From contig JADANN010000150.1 in assembly GCA_018806985.1 (NCBI GenBank), positions 46,001 through 110,000 on the forward strand: a stretch of 64,000 nt of DNA, in the 5' to 3' direction. The translations under genes and the position numbers were made by a program. This document shows, in pieces, positions 12,001-23,399 of this stretch. Positions within the stretch are counted from its first letter, which is position 1. The number at the start of each line of letters is the position of its first letter. The DNA comes from Angiostrongylus vasorum. Its lineage: Eukaryota; Nematoda; Chromadorea; Rhabditida; Metastrongylidae. Below the pieces are notes generated by a model. That model was not told where the DNA came from, made no database searches, and was given only the letters and a program-made list of their open reading frames with translations.

Positions 12001-12537
12001 ACCCTTTTTCCTTTAAATGGCTTTGAAAAATGAATCTCCACAAATTCCTACAATGTTCTATTCATTGGTGAAAGACTGAATGAAATTGAAATCAGTAACG
12101 CAACTTTTTCTGGGTGTGTCAAATCCACTTTTCACTTGAGCTCAGTTCGCCTAATTCATTTAATCCACTGTTTAATTAGAAGAAAATTCAATATCAATCA
12201 AGTGAACGAAATCTCCCAGAATTCGTTGGCAAAATAATGTTGTTAAAAAAAGGCAAAATCGAGGAATTCTGCCAGCTGCGTGGAAGAACAGCCAACGCCG
12301 TCCAAATGACGTATTAAGTACGGTGAAATATTAAATACTCTCTGCGTCAGTCACCCAGCAAGGAGTGGAACACTTTTTTCTTTAACAAAAATCAAAATCC
12401 TCATACCATTCCGTCAAACTAATGCCTTCTGCTGACTTTTCCAGTCCTCACATACGTGTTTTTAGAAATTCAACTTTTTTTCTACTTCCATTAGTACTTA
12501 TCAACACAGTGAAGAAACTTTGTGGAAACCTAAAGAA

Positions 12538-12864
12538 TTAATAATCACCTTTGCCAAGTCGTCCGGTTAGACTTTCGCGACTTCTTTCAGAACCTGTTGG
12601 TGGTTCTTGTGACATTCGTGTAGCATCGTGAAATATGCGTTGAGTAGCTTCACCTATTGCTTGCAAATTCGAGAGACGCTGTGAGTCCGAAAAACTTGTA
12701 CTTTCAGCCTCAGAACTCGACAACTGAGGTGACCTTGTCGAAATGAGTGATGGACAGCGCATAGTGTTTAGCGGCGAGACTTGAATTTGTAGCGATTGCT
12801 CAGGCAATCGAAATCCTCGCAAATCGGTCATCGCAATGGATGTGTTTCTAATGTTCGGTGTTTC
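12538..12864 (-). CDS. Terminal exon of the 12.5-17.7 kb gene
   Basis: After a GTTGTGTTTTAG acceptor the frame is open for 108 codons to TAA. The protein begins ETPNIRNTSIAMTD and is rich in Ser, Arg and Gln (SSSEAESTSFSDSQ), ending SLTGRLGKGDY. Codon usage and composition resemble a disordered C-terminal tail. This is the single most secure exon of that gene. Confidence 0.65.
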   Translation of the reverse strand, partial: ETPNIRNTSIAMTDLRGFRLPEQSLQIQVSPLNTMRCPSLISTRSPQLSSSEAESTSFSDSQRLSNLQAIGEATQRIFHDATRMSQEPPTGSERSRESLTGRLGKGDY

Positions 12865-15800
12865 CTAAAACACAACATGACGTAAGCAAGGCACATTTTG
12901 GTTGACTGTTTCTTCAGACTGTATTTAAATTATTCACATTCTTAAATAGTCGTCTTCATACAAATCGATATTTCGGCTTTAAAACTAAGTGTGATCTTTT
13001 TTAGAAACATTGAGCTGTTCTAGCTGCCAAATATATTAATCGGTTTATGGGGTAACTATCCGCGATCTTGACTGGCTAGAAAGTGATCAGTACTTTCTCA
13101 ATGATAATAAGGAGTATCTCACGACTAACATTTTGACAAAGAAATCTGATCACTTTGAGTAGTACATTTGGAAAATGAAAACATTCTTCTGCGCTATTCA
13201 CCAAGGAAAGAAAAGCCTTGAGATAAACGCATTCCATTTGATAATAAAAGTATGATGATCTGGTTTTTGGGATTTCAGCAAAACTCGGATTACTATGAAA
13301 TGGGTCACTCATTACAGATTTATTTTAGCAGATAAAAAAAAGATTAAACAAGGTTCAACGCTGTGCAGCGTTGAACATCAGAGTGCTAATTGGTAAAACA
13401 TGGACAGTTCCAAATTTGATAAGGTGATACCAAAGCTCCTATCTTGAACAATTAAGAGGAAACACCAAAATAGTACGAATTACCAGAGCAAAAAGTGCCA
13501 TTCCGTTGCAATCTGAATATTCACTAAAACAAGTTTCCAAAAACGTTGACAGCACTGATCAAATAATGTGTACTGTCCATGGCTTGAACGATCAACAAGA
13601 TTATGCCTTTAGATGGACAACTCATTTTAACTACTGATGCATTGATACCGAAAAACACGGTTCATTCCTTTGTCTGATTATTTTAAATGTGAACCGAAAA
13701 GTGAACTACTGATCGTTGCAAGTCAATGAAGTAGTTATATGAACTAGGAAGGAAGAGGAACGTGCAGCTTCACAGAGGAGAGGACTCCGGAAAATGAAGC
13801 CGGAGTTGGGAAAGTTGGATTGGACGAACGAAACAGCCGATCTTTATATATAACGACCAAATGTAAGAAGGAAGATTCATGATGTTATGTAGTCAACGGC
13901 CTAAGATTGACTACACCCTTGTTTGATGGAAAACGAGAAAAAAGCATGAGAAGTGTTAATTTAATTTCCAGTGAGGTATCAACTGGACGCAGTGTTTCAC
14001 GATTTTTAGTTGGTGCTTGTTTATGACTGACTGGAAATGTTGGTCTGGGGAGAAAACAAATCATAGGACCATTAGAAAAAAAGAGATCCAATCATAGTTT
14101 ATGAAACAGAGAACAGAAAAAAGTTGACTAACGCTAAAAATTATAAGCTTAGGCAAAAAAAAGGGCCCCGGTTCAACAAGTTCGTGTCAAGGATTGCGGA
14201 ACAGAAAATGACAGTGAATGAAAAAAACAAAAAGCTTAAGATAAACGCCTTCTATGACAGTGTTGGATGCACAGATATCGAAAACTCTCTTTTGAAACTT
14301 GTCAGGGGTTCATATCTAGTATTATTCTTTGCTTGCTACAAAGCAGTACTATCACAAAAAAATTATGTCTCATCCCTGGATCTAATGACGATTAAGCAAA
14401 GGTGTAAATAATGGTACATTTGTCCCTTGCAGTAAAACGTTTTACAAAAGGAACAGATTTCAGCAAACTATCTTGCCGACCATTGCTGCAGCAATGAACA
14501 CTAGATGATGTGAAAAAGCGTTAGACAACAGAATACATGAAAACACACCGATTTCTGAGACGATAGTTCGAACGAATATTTAAAAGATCGTTCTTTTAAG
14601 TTCTGGAGAAGAATCGGTACCATGAAATTATCAGGAGTGTAGAAAGAAATCAAGCTTGAGTGCCATGAAACGAAGATCATTAATGCTTTATGGTCATTCA
14701 ACAAAGAGAATTGATAAAAAAATAGAAAATAAAACACCATAAAAGTAAAGGCTCACTTTGCTGCACATGGTTGATACATGTTTAGGACAGCCCGGACATA
14801 CTACAAAAAGCCAATGAGCTCATAAAATTTCCTCGTGACTCTTCGCAATATGGCCTGGCAGAGATAGAAATAGGTGCCAACCGATGAGGGGACTGACTAT
14901 TAACCCTAGAAAAACCATGTGATGACCAGAAGAGAATGACATAAGGAGTGATAATACGGATGGTGATGAATTCGGAGAAGTGAAAGAGTTCCTAAGTGAG
15001 AACCCGACCCGCCGAAATGTAGGCTGTGGAGCTCGAGGAAGAATAGAGTTTGAAAAAAACCTGACTAACAATGAATCTTTTTGATAAAAATTAAGATTTA
15101 AAGGTTCTGAGAGTGTACCATAGGAAGTCACAAAACGTTTCTAGTTCAAAGTTTTTCACCAATCATTTAAACTAGTGGAGAGCGCGGTTTACGCTGCATA
15201 GCAAACGAAAAAAGAGCATACCATAGTTAAACCGCATTATCGACTTACTTCTTTGTCCGTAATGCTTGCGTTTTTGATCGTCACAGCTTCCAAATTTTGT
15301 GCTTCTTGAAAAATTTCTTGGAGCTTCTGTTCGACCTCAAAAAAAAGTTCTTTCTTTTGGGTAGCCACTTTAAATATTTTTCTCCATTCTTCAAAGTATG
15401 CAAAAAGGTGAAACCAAGAAAAAAACTCAAAACCGTTGTAGCTCACAAGTTGAGAGCAAGTGGTTGAAGGGTTTAGCGTGGACACATCAGAGTCATCGGA
15501 GGGGGTTAGATTTCTCTTCTGAAACAGCCGAAATTTTTAAGTTTTGATCGTTTTCATGTTTTTACAACAACTCTATACTGTTACTGTGATTGATCGGCAC
15601 ATAATCATAGATCCAAGAAGTGGGGAATCCGAACCTCCTTGACGCTTATTTACTGGAAAGGTGACTTTTTCAAGCAAAAAGAGAAGTGATTGCAGTAAAT
15701 CATATCAAAAGCTAGGACTTATTACTTATAAAAAAAAATCGAGCGAGAGGAGTATTCATATAGTAGCCGGGAAGAAGTCGGGAAAGGCGTAGTGGAAGAA

Positions 15801-17693
15801 GTGTGTCGGCGCTATGCACTTCGTTTATTGTTGACAATGATCGGCGTGACGGAAGCGTCTCCACTGAGGAACTCCCCGAGGAGGCATTCATACTGGATCG
15901 TGCCGTCAAAACCGAAGCATTTGCTGCCGCATCGGCGAACTTTGATTTCGTATATCAGGGAACGTTAAGGGTTAGTAAAAAAAAGAACATTTATGACTAC
16001 ATGTCACAACCCGATTTGACTATTATCCATCCATTTATTCAATCTAAGGCTTCTTGCTGTTGAACGTTTCACGGAAATTCCAGTTTCCCTTTCTTCGCAT
16101 CGAATGACTACATTCATACCGATTTATAGTATATGCGTTGGAAAATTCTTCAATTACTCCACAAAAAGTCGATTTGAGGATCCTGTGTTATAAAAACTAC
16201 TAATGAGTACTTGAAATGGGCAAAGTAAATAGACTATTGATAGATGAAAAAATGTGAATCTACGATTGAAATATATAGTTGGTGAAAGTGATGAGAAACA
16301 AACTCCACAACTGTCAGACGATGTATGCTCGTTTTTGTTTTTGAAAAAATAAAGTCTAAATCCATGAGATCACTGGATCGAATAACCGACTAGCAATCAC
16401 TGTGTTTATAAAACAGGATTGTATAGCTCAGCGACGTAACGTATGTATAAACTGACCAGTTTAGAAACAAATGATTATTTTTAGGATTCTGAGCCGTTCT
16501 GTTAGATGAACGTATTAAATATCAAGTAATGTGACCTCTATTATCTGTAATCTCGTTAGTAATTGAATAGCCTGCGACGAAACTGGTAAAGTTCCCACCC
16601 ATTCCTGAATTTCTGCGTTTGCTAGAAGAACACGAAAAACAACACCCTTTTCAAGCAAAGCCTGTTTCTCTCTCACTTTCTTCGGCAAAAGAGGATCTAT
16701 GACTAGGGTTCCGATTTTTGGGAAAATTTGAATCATGTCTTTCTGGTCACTGTGCACCTGAGAATAGCAGCCTGTGCACTACGCGTGGATGCGACCACGT
16801 GTAATAAAAGTAGTTCAACCTTGAACTCAGTGCCACTCACGACAATCGAATGGTCGTCTCCAGACCGCATCCTCTTCTAATCTCTACCCACTACCTGGGT
16901 AAAATCGATGACGATCGTATATTATTAAAATCTGGAAGCACTGCTTATGGAAGCCACCGTTATAACTCAATATTTTCATCTATTTTGAAAAGGACAGTAG
17001 TAGTTTTTTTAAAAAATAGTTTCAAATGATACCAATTCGAAACAATATATTACAACAGAATAGAGGAAATTGTATGACAGAAAAATCCGGAATACTTTCT
17101 AAAATTTCTATTTATGGAGTATTTTGGTAGTTGGCAGAAATTTCTTTCTTTGCTGCCTCAAGAATGCAATCTCAGTGCATTTCCAGGTTGTCCCCCATAG
17201 TCACCATCATACAATTGTAGAAAGCAGGAAGGTTTGCCACCTTGTGAATAGACCTCTTCAATCACATTGATGATTTCAGGTAGTGATCTACTCTTAATTC
17301 AGCTTCCGGATGCAAATGTCGAGCTCTTTCGCAGCTTGGATTACAATGCTAAGAAGATAAACGACCCGGTAATCGTGGCAGTTCGAAGGCCAACATTTGG
17401 CAAAAAAAATTTTGTAGTCGTGTGAAAAGCGAGATAGTAGTAAAAGTTGAAACTGCGTTAGGCATTGAGCAGTTTCGTCAATTACTGCTTGTGCTTTTGA
17501 TAAAGTATCACAACATATGTTAATTTATGGCATGCTTTTGTACAAACGGTTCAATAAATAGGAAAACTATTGAATTCATGAAGAATAAACCTCATTGCTT
17601 CCTGGAGCTTGAAGCGACAACGAAACTTTCTCCACAACTATTCGTGGTGGGATACTGCCGATATGGAACGTTTTCTGGGCAGCGTCTGTCGAA
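12538..17693 (-). CDS. Unidentified multi-exon gene with Ser-rich C-terminus (3' part)
   Basis: Eight minus-strand exons chain in phase: 17693-17591, 17292-17213, 16749-16536, 15939-15820, 15518-15249, 15023-14941, 14044-13984, and terminal 12864-12538 (109 codons with TAA). The strongest have good sites: 15518-15249 (GTTTCAG acceptor, GTAAGT donor), 12864-12538 (GTGTTTTAG acceptor), 17693-17591 (GTTTCAG) and 14044-13984 (TTCTCCCCAG). The exon at 16749-16536 encodes an ordered-looking segment (IFPKIGTLVIDPLLPKKV, then VVFRVLLANAEIQEWVGTL). The 15518-15249 exon contains a probable coiled coil (FFEVEQKLQEIFQEAQNL). Exons 15939-15820, 15023-14941 and the last are Ser-rich and look disordered. 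I do not recognise the family. The first codon is outside what I could find; a Ser-rich minus-strand frame near 18180-18105 may belong to it. Weak points are the donor GTCACA at 16535 and acceptors CAAAG at 15940 and TTAAG at 17293. Confidence 0.55.
15249..15518 (-). CDS. Coiled-coil exon of the 12.5-17.7 kb gene
   Basis: Ninety codons lie between GGCTGTTTCAG and GTAAGT, phase 0 at both ends. The N-terminal third is Ser/Thr/Asp-rich (TPSDDSDVSTLNPS) and the C-terminal third is charged and helical (ATQKKELFFEVEQKLQEI). An internal GTGAGC near 15443 could be a further donor, since the middle (FFSWFHLFAYFEEW) is more hydrophobic, but no in-phase acceptor was obvious. Confidence 0.6.
16536..16749 (-). 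CDS. Globular-domain exon of the 12.5-17.7 kb gene
   Basis: The acceptor is either TTCTCAG (exon from 16757, phase 0) or the CACAG eight bases on (exon from 16749, one leading base). The latter joins in phase to an exon ending at 17213. The product alternates hydrophobic strands and helices (QIFPKIGTLVIDP, KQALLEKGVVFRVLL). If no donor is used the frame stops at 16515-16517, so this could instead be a terminal exon. Confidence 0.5.
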
Positions 17694-18319
17694 CTGAAAC
17701 GTGGAAATGCGATAGGTTGTTCGAACAATGGTTACTATAACCTTGCTGAATGCTCATTTAGTTCAAGTCGCCTTAATCATGAGGTATTTTCCAACTTACA
17801 AAGTTTCTAACAATAATTAGATAGAAAACAACTTACAGCTTGTTCTGCAGCCAATTATAATAAGTACTATGGGAAAAAAAATTAGAAGAGCGATTTTTTA
17901 ATTCCTGAGATCTTCTACATTCTGAGGAAGTAGTCCGAGTAGACTGCTCTTTGCAGGTCTCAGCTCTATTGTGTCATCACAGTAATATTTTATTTTTTAA
18001 CACCTATTAATTTGCAGAATAAAATAAGTTCAGAGCTAAACAATTTATCAGACGAAAAAAAACACAGCAGGAAAAATATATAATAATTTATCAATGTCAT
18101 ACGTTGCTAAGAAATGAACACGATGCAGATGTAGCGCGAGAAGCGCTGTCGTTTCCCTGCCAGCTGCCGGTTTTGAACTGGTTTTTCAGATACGTACAAG
18201 CAACAATGATTGAATTGCAGGATCATGAAGAATCTGTTTATTGCGGTCATATAGCAACTACACTCAGCAAAAGATCTCTAAAATATAGTCGCTCCCTTTG
18301 CTATCTTTCGCCTTTTCAT

Positions 18320-18610
18320 CTTGTAGAGGAGAAATGGAGTACAGTGGTTAAACGTGCCTTATAAACACAAGGTTCCTGGTTCGATCTCGCACCCAGGCCT
18401 AAAATAGCCAACCATACCTCCAGTATTAGCAAATTAGTGCCACATCTGCTTGGGACGATAGAAAGACTGACTGAATTTTACTAAGCTTTACCAGACATTG
18501 CATATGTCAAATACCCATTCAAACATCTTCATGAATTGGGGTCGAATGCATGCCGCATCCCTTAGGGAATGAGAGATGCCGAACACCCGATCCTTGACCC
18601 ATTCATCCTT
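18320..18610 (+). repeat. SINE family C copy
   Basis: TACAGTGGTTAAACGTGCC (A-box-like) followed by CTGGTTCGATCTCGC, a good B-box match, then the family C body to GCATCCCTTAGGGAATGA. This copy shows the tRNA-like promoter most clearly together with the one at 11755. Confidence 0.6.
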
Positions 18611-20640
18611 GTCGTTCTACCGTACTGTACGAATCCACTAAATTTCTATAGGCCTGTTTTTATTTCTTTTTTTCGCCATGTTGACGCTATTTAATAAAGG
18701 CTAAATTTTCGTCTCTTGTTAATGTTTCAGAAGTGAAAACCTGAATGCTGAATGGTGAAACCGTACTATAAAGATGTGCGTATTGAACGTGAACAAGTTC
18801 CGATTTCCTGAAGAAAACACAAAAGGGAAAGCAACATTGCAGTATTGGCTTGCGTCTTGGCTTATTAGAGAATAATTCACTTCATTCATTACACATCGAC
18901 TTAATCATCTAAACGCTGCGACTACTTTCTGTTGAAGTCGTAGCGGTCTCAATAAACCAGATTACCTGGAGCCTTGTCAACCGTCGAGTAACTCAAGAGG
19001 GCTCCACTGAAAATGTCATTTGTCTTTATTGCGAATCTGAGCAGCTAGTTGTGCTTCGCTTGTAGTGGACAGAATTTTGTTATGACACCACTTCTTTCCG
19101 TTTTTTGGAGACAAGATATTTGGGGTTCATTGCAATTTTTAGCTATAAGAGACCATGAATGAAATTTCGTTAGTTTAAATGAAAACAAAGTTACTCGATA
19201 ACCATATTAGGTAATTGTGCAAATCTTCCGTTTATATTTAGTGATTAACAACAGCTATATAGTAAAAATGAGTGCAGCGGCTGCTGCGACTCGATTTTCG
19301 AATACAACGAGAAATAGTCGATCAGTGCAAAAATCAACGAATTTTCGCATTTAGTCGACATATAACATTCGTTTACATCAACTACGCTAAAACTACGCTA
19401 ATGCTTAGAAGACTTCAACTTACTAAACGCAAGGTGGGAAGGCTGTTCGATCAGGAGGAGAAGACGGACGTCGGCCGCTTATTTGGCGATTAGAGCAAAC
19501 TGAGCCGGGCACCCCACCCTTTCCTCATCGTTTTTTTCTCGTTGTCCCGTAATAAGCTAACAAAAATAGAGCCATCCAATGGCGAAATGCTCGCTAAATC
19601 TTCTATATAGATAGTATAGATTAAATTCACTGCAAAATTCGTCGCCGACTCCAATTCATAAGAAAAATTTTGTGTACATTAAAAGGGAAATGGAGCCCGA
19701 CGCAAAGACGAGAGAGAGAGGGCAACCACATCCTTTAATTTTCAGGGACGAGAAGCTCTCTCATCAAGTGCATATTTCTTCCAGAAAAAAAATTCCAAAT
19801 GTAAGACTTGTCAGCGCTCTACTGAAATTTACGCGCGACTTCTCAGCGAGTGATATTTTTTGTTTTATTCTGTTTTCATGCAATTTTTAACGAAGAAATA
19901 AGTAAAGTGCTGATCAAATACTCACTTACTTGTCGCAGAAATCGTATTTAATAGGCATCAGACTACTCTTACAATTCAATAGATATTTGGGTTGAGAAAT
20001 CATTAACGCGTCTTGTTTAGGCTTAGAATGCCAACCTTTTTTTCTGGCTATCGTTTCTCGTAATGTTTTATTGACGTTGGAGCTTTTTCCTAGTTGAAAA
20101 TGCAGTCATCATAACCTTGTCAGTAATACGGCATGTCTACAACCTTATTAAAAAATACCGTGCACAGTTGTACTCCACTGCTAAACTCGTTTAGATGAGC
20201 ACTATGGTAGGTAATGAAGTCCCTTTTTAGGGGTAGCCGAAGAACAGAGCAATACTGTTCAGGGAATAGATCACAAAAATCCCACCAAAGCAAATTGAAA
20301 AGCACGAATGCGGAATACGGTTATAGGATAAGTATTACTGATACTGATTAAAAAACGAAAAGTAGAACGATAAAATTTATTGGATTCTCTATATGTAAGA
20401 CGCAGTCAGAAACCAACTGATGGCGGCCATTTGTCCAAACAAAAAAATGGAAGAAAAAAGAAAGCGTACGTTTTTACACAAAAAATGAACGAACAGCAGC
20501 CGTTTAAACTACTTGTATTTATCAACCACTGCGTTTTCGCGGTCACCAAAGTTCCGAGATACAAATGAATTAATTCGCAATAAATCGATCTCGTTTATTT
20601 GAATGGTGAGGGTTTCGATTTTCGTGTATTGGGATCAGAA
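18611..20640. other. Stretch without a secure gene
   Basis: A short plus-strand frame ends KVGRLFDQEEKTDVGRLFGD at 19493, repeating VGRLF, and another follows TTTAATTTTCAG at 19745 (DEKLSHQVHISS). Neither can be joined to anything. The rest is AT-rich with no recognised repeat. Confidence 0.3.
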
Positions 20641-20651
20641 GCCTATCTGCG

Positions 20652-20834
20652 TCAGATATTCCACCAATTATCAAGTAACTCGTGCGCAAACCAGCAAACT
20701 CCATTCGTCCCGTGTCGCGCACCAAAGCCGCTAGTGAGCTCCACTTCTTTAGGCGGCGGCATCTGCACTTTGAGCATGTGCGCAGTTCCTACTGCTCTTG
20801 ATCTGCAAGCATCTACGAGTCTCAGCTCAGTGAG
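20652..20834 (-). other. Coding-like open frame, possibly part of a repeat
   Basis: Sixty minus-strand codons follow ACATAG and include the segments VGTAHMLKVQMPPPKEVEL and GARHGTNGVCWFAHELL before TGA. A second segment just upstream on the same strand (20937-20880, SRFDVKVCGDHEFIRMFK) ends at GTAAGA. GC is higher than in the surroundings. It could be a small gene or the conserved part of an unrecognised dispersed element. The plus strand is also open across 20599-20850. Confidence 0.3.
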
Positions 20835-21059
20835 CTATGTCAAGACCTAGCCTACTTTAAGATGAAAGTTCGCATAAGATGGCGAGCTTCTTCTTACTTT
20901 AAACATCCTGATGAATTCGTGATCTCCACAAACTTTTACATCGAATCTCGAAGCTCTATAACACGCCGTAATCACAATAAGTGTAGCAAACCATTGAACA
21001 AATCTCATAGATGTCAAAGATTGACTACTTGGCAACAAACCGACATATAATCAGTCAGT

Positions 21060-21985
21060 ACTGACCACTGTCAAAACTATGACTCCGTACCAGACTATTA
21101 TTTTCTGGAAACGAAATGAAAAGATGAGTGTGAATGTTTTTATGACAACAATATTCCTGAAATTAGATTTTCACTACATTTTGCAGGACGTGTAAAAATG
21201 GTAAAATTGTTTTGTTTGAATGGGTAAATTCATGTAAAAACTGAGTTTCTGTTATGAGAATCGAAGGAAAATGAGTGGATAATAGAAGATTTCTCGACCG
21301 AAAACGTTTTAAACGTAGGTTTACCGTTATTTTTTTCCCACTTTTTTAAGAAAACCTTTCAAATATTGACATCTTCTAAGTTGAGATGCATACCTCGGTC
21401 GTTCAATTCGAGAAAATACAGTGATGCTCCACATTGGGGACGTATCGTCGCCTAACGGAAAGAAAAACGAGTAAAGTATAGATGCGACAGCAATCGAGCT
21501 TTATTTAAGCTCCGAGAACAGCACTATTCAAAAAGAGACTATCGGACGAACGAAAGACATTGTTGAATTGAGGACGAGTGAGGATAACTGTGTGCAAGAG
21601 GTGGGTCGTGCTATCGCGAGTCAGCACTGATAAATGAGGGAGCTCTGGTCACTTGACGGCTTCATTTTTTGTCTTTTCTCTGCACTGCAAAGATTTTTTT
21701 CTACTTGCAAATTTCAGCTGAGCTATCGTCTTTCATAGGTAATGTTTGACAACTCGTAAATAAAGTTAAAAGAAATCAGTAAGCTCGGAATATTTGTTCC
21801 AAAGAACTCCGATGATCGCGCTCGCTATTGAAATTCCTGACTAGAAGCTTTTTCATTTCTAATATTGCGCTTTCATATCAGAAAGCACAAACTGATGAAA
21901 TGAGTGCTATCGAATGTTTTTCTGAGTTCTGATAGAATAATTTCCACGACCGAGTTCCTGTTAACCTCGGCATTAATCAAATAAC
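21060..21985. other. Noncoding stretch
   Basis: No open frame above about 60 codons, no recognised repeat and no splice-site pairs. Confidence 0.4.
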
Positions 21986-21992
21986 TCTCTAC

Positions 21993-22309
21993 ATTCTTCT
22001 TGAGCAAAAAACGAGGTGTTATTTTATTCTTTATTCACGAACAAGCTGACCTTTCAGCGGATTTCACCTTCTTCATAGTCTCGGAAGGTCAAGTTCACAG
22101 CAATCTACCCAGCCAAACCCTTCTTTAACTAAGCATAGATATTACGCTCTCTGATGTTCTCTGTTTGGTTATGGAAATGTTTTGCTGGGTAGAATGCTGT
22201 CAACTTGACCTTTCCAGGCTCTGAAAAAGGAGGAATCCGTCGAAACGTCAGCTTGTTCTTGAATAGAGAATAAAATAACATTTCGCACTTGCTCAAGAAG
22301 AATATAGAA
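21993..22309. mobile_element. Miniature PLE-derived element with inverted ends
   Basis: Inverted terminal stretches of about 55-60 bases (21993-22048 and 22250-22309, sharing TTATTTTATTC and GAACAAGCTG) flank about 200 bases containing two hammerhead-like blocks in opposite orientation and no coding sequence. The ends match the left end at 5335. It looks like a terminal-repeat-only derivative of a Penelope-like element. Confidence 0.55.
22221..22249 (+). ncRNA. Hammerhead-ribozyme-like motif (copy c)
   Basis: CTGAAAA followed by GGAGGAATCCGTC and GAAACGTC. The G of the CTGANGA core is changed, but the cleavage side is intact. A degenerate inverted partner lies at 22048-22077 on the minus strand. 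Confidence 0.45.
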
Positions 22310-23059
22310 AATTACCTGATAGAATGATTGAAATATTTCAAGATTTCGTGCAAATGTGGTGTTTCATTCATCATAGATTAACCAGTGGAGACAATATGTC
22401 ACCTAAATACTAATACTGCTATGCTACAAAGAATAAATAAATACATATATACTACAATAGTACATAAGCATAGGCATACATGTGGGATCTACTTAATGTC
22501 TGGTATCCACACAGAGGCATCATTTGTTTGCAAGATGAGTTCCTACTGTATAAATTTCTTGAAATCAGCGTTTTAGAGTTCTTGGGTTTCAAAAAATTCA
22601 AATATTTGGAAGGAATTGCGGAGCTAAAGGCGGCGAGGAAGTGAAAAGTCATAAATCTTTGAGGATACATGACCTTGAAGCGTTCGTACGGATCCGACCA
22701 ACACACTCAGACGTAATGGTCTCCCACGTGATGACATTCGATATTTTTTATGGAAAACTCACTCGTTTTCTCCAAATTGAGGAAAGTGATGGTAGAATTA
22801 AAAAGCATAAAGGATCAAAAATCACGAAAAGCATGCTGAGAAAAGGTTGCAATTACTCAAAAAAGCGGGCGGAGACTTGCTAAAGTGTTCTGAAAAAAAA
22901 CAAGCCAGAATACTAATTGTATTGCTATGCAACCTCTAGACGTCAAAAAACCTTTTTGTTCGCTTAATTTTTTCTTTGAATAGCTTGTAGAGGTCTTGTT
23001 TAAAAAGGGACCAAAAGAGTACAGTATTAATTAATATAATATATTAAATAATAACCAAT

Positions 23060-23291
23060 ACCAGGATCCGCCACCGTCCTGGTATCAAAGTCGTATGGTG
23101 GCAAATCTTCCTCTGACCCACAAGGTCTGCAACTGCCCGTGGTGGTGAAGACCTGGGGCAGACTTTGGCCAGGCTGACCTCGGGATTCCAGGGAACCACA
23201 ATGGCTTAACTAGCAAATCTCCGATAAATGGTGATTATGCTGGGGCCCGCACAACCAGTGAGGACAGGCCGTTCAAGTGTCAAGTGTCAAT
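23060..23291 (-). repeat. Repeat family A, truncated copy, reverse orientation
   Basis: Runs from ACCAGGATCCGCCACCGTCC to TCAAGTGTCAAGTGTC on the plus strand, covering the same segment as the truncated copy at 29397 but in reverse. Confidence 0.6.
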
Positions 23292-23399
23292 ATATTAAAT
23301 ATTAAAGCAGCTCGAACTCGAACTAAGCTCAGGAACTGCCGAGGATTCACTCTAGCCCGGAACTTTTTGAGGGCCTACGCTTTTTCTCTCTGTTACTTC

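Noticed and set aside
17281..17372. Plus-strand exon reading LPDANVELFRSLDYN
   Set aside because: Good acceptor and donor, but no partner exon in phase and it overlaps minus-strand exon candidates; left as an open question rather than a gene.
18335..18420. Possible true tRNA gene with GGTTCGATCT
   Set aside because: It has A- and B-box-like sequences but the body and tail match the dispersed SINE family, and no cloverleaf with an acceptor stem is evident.
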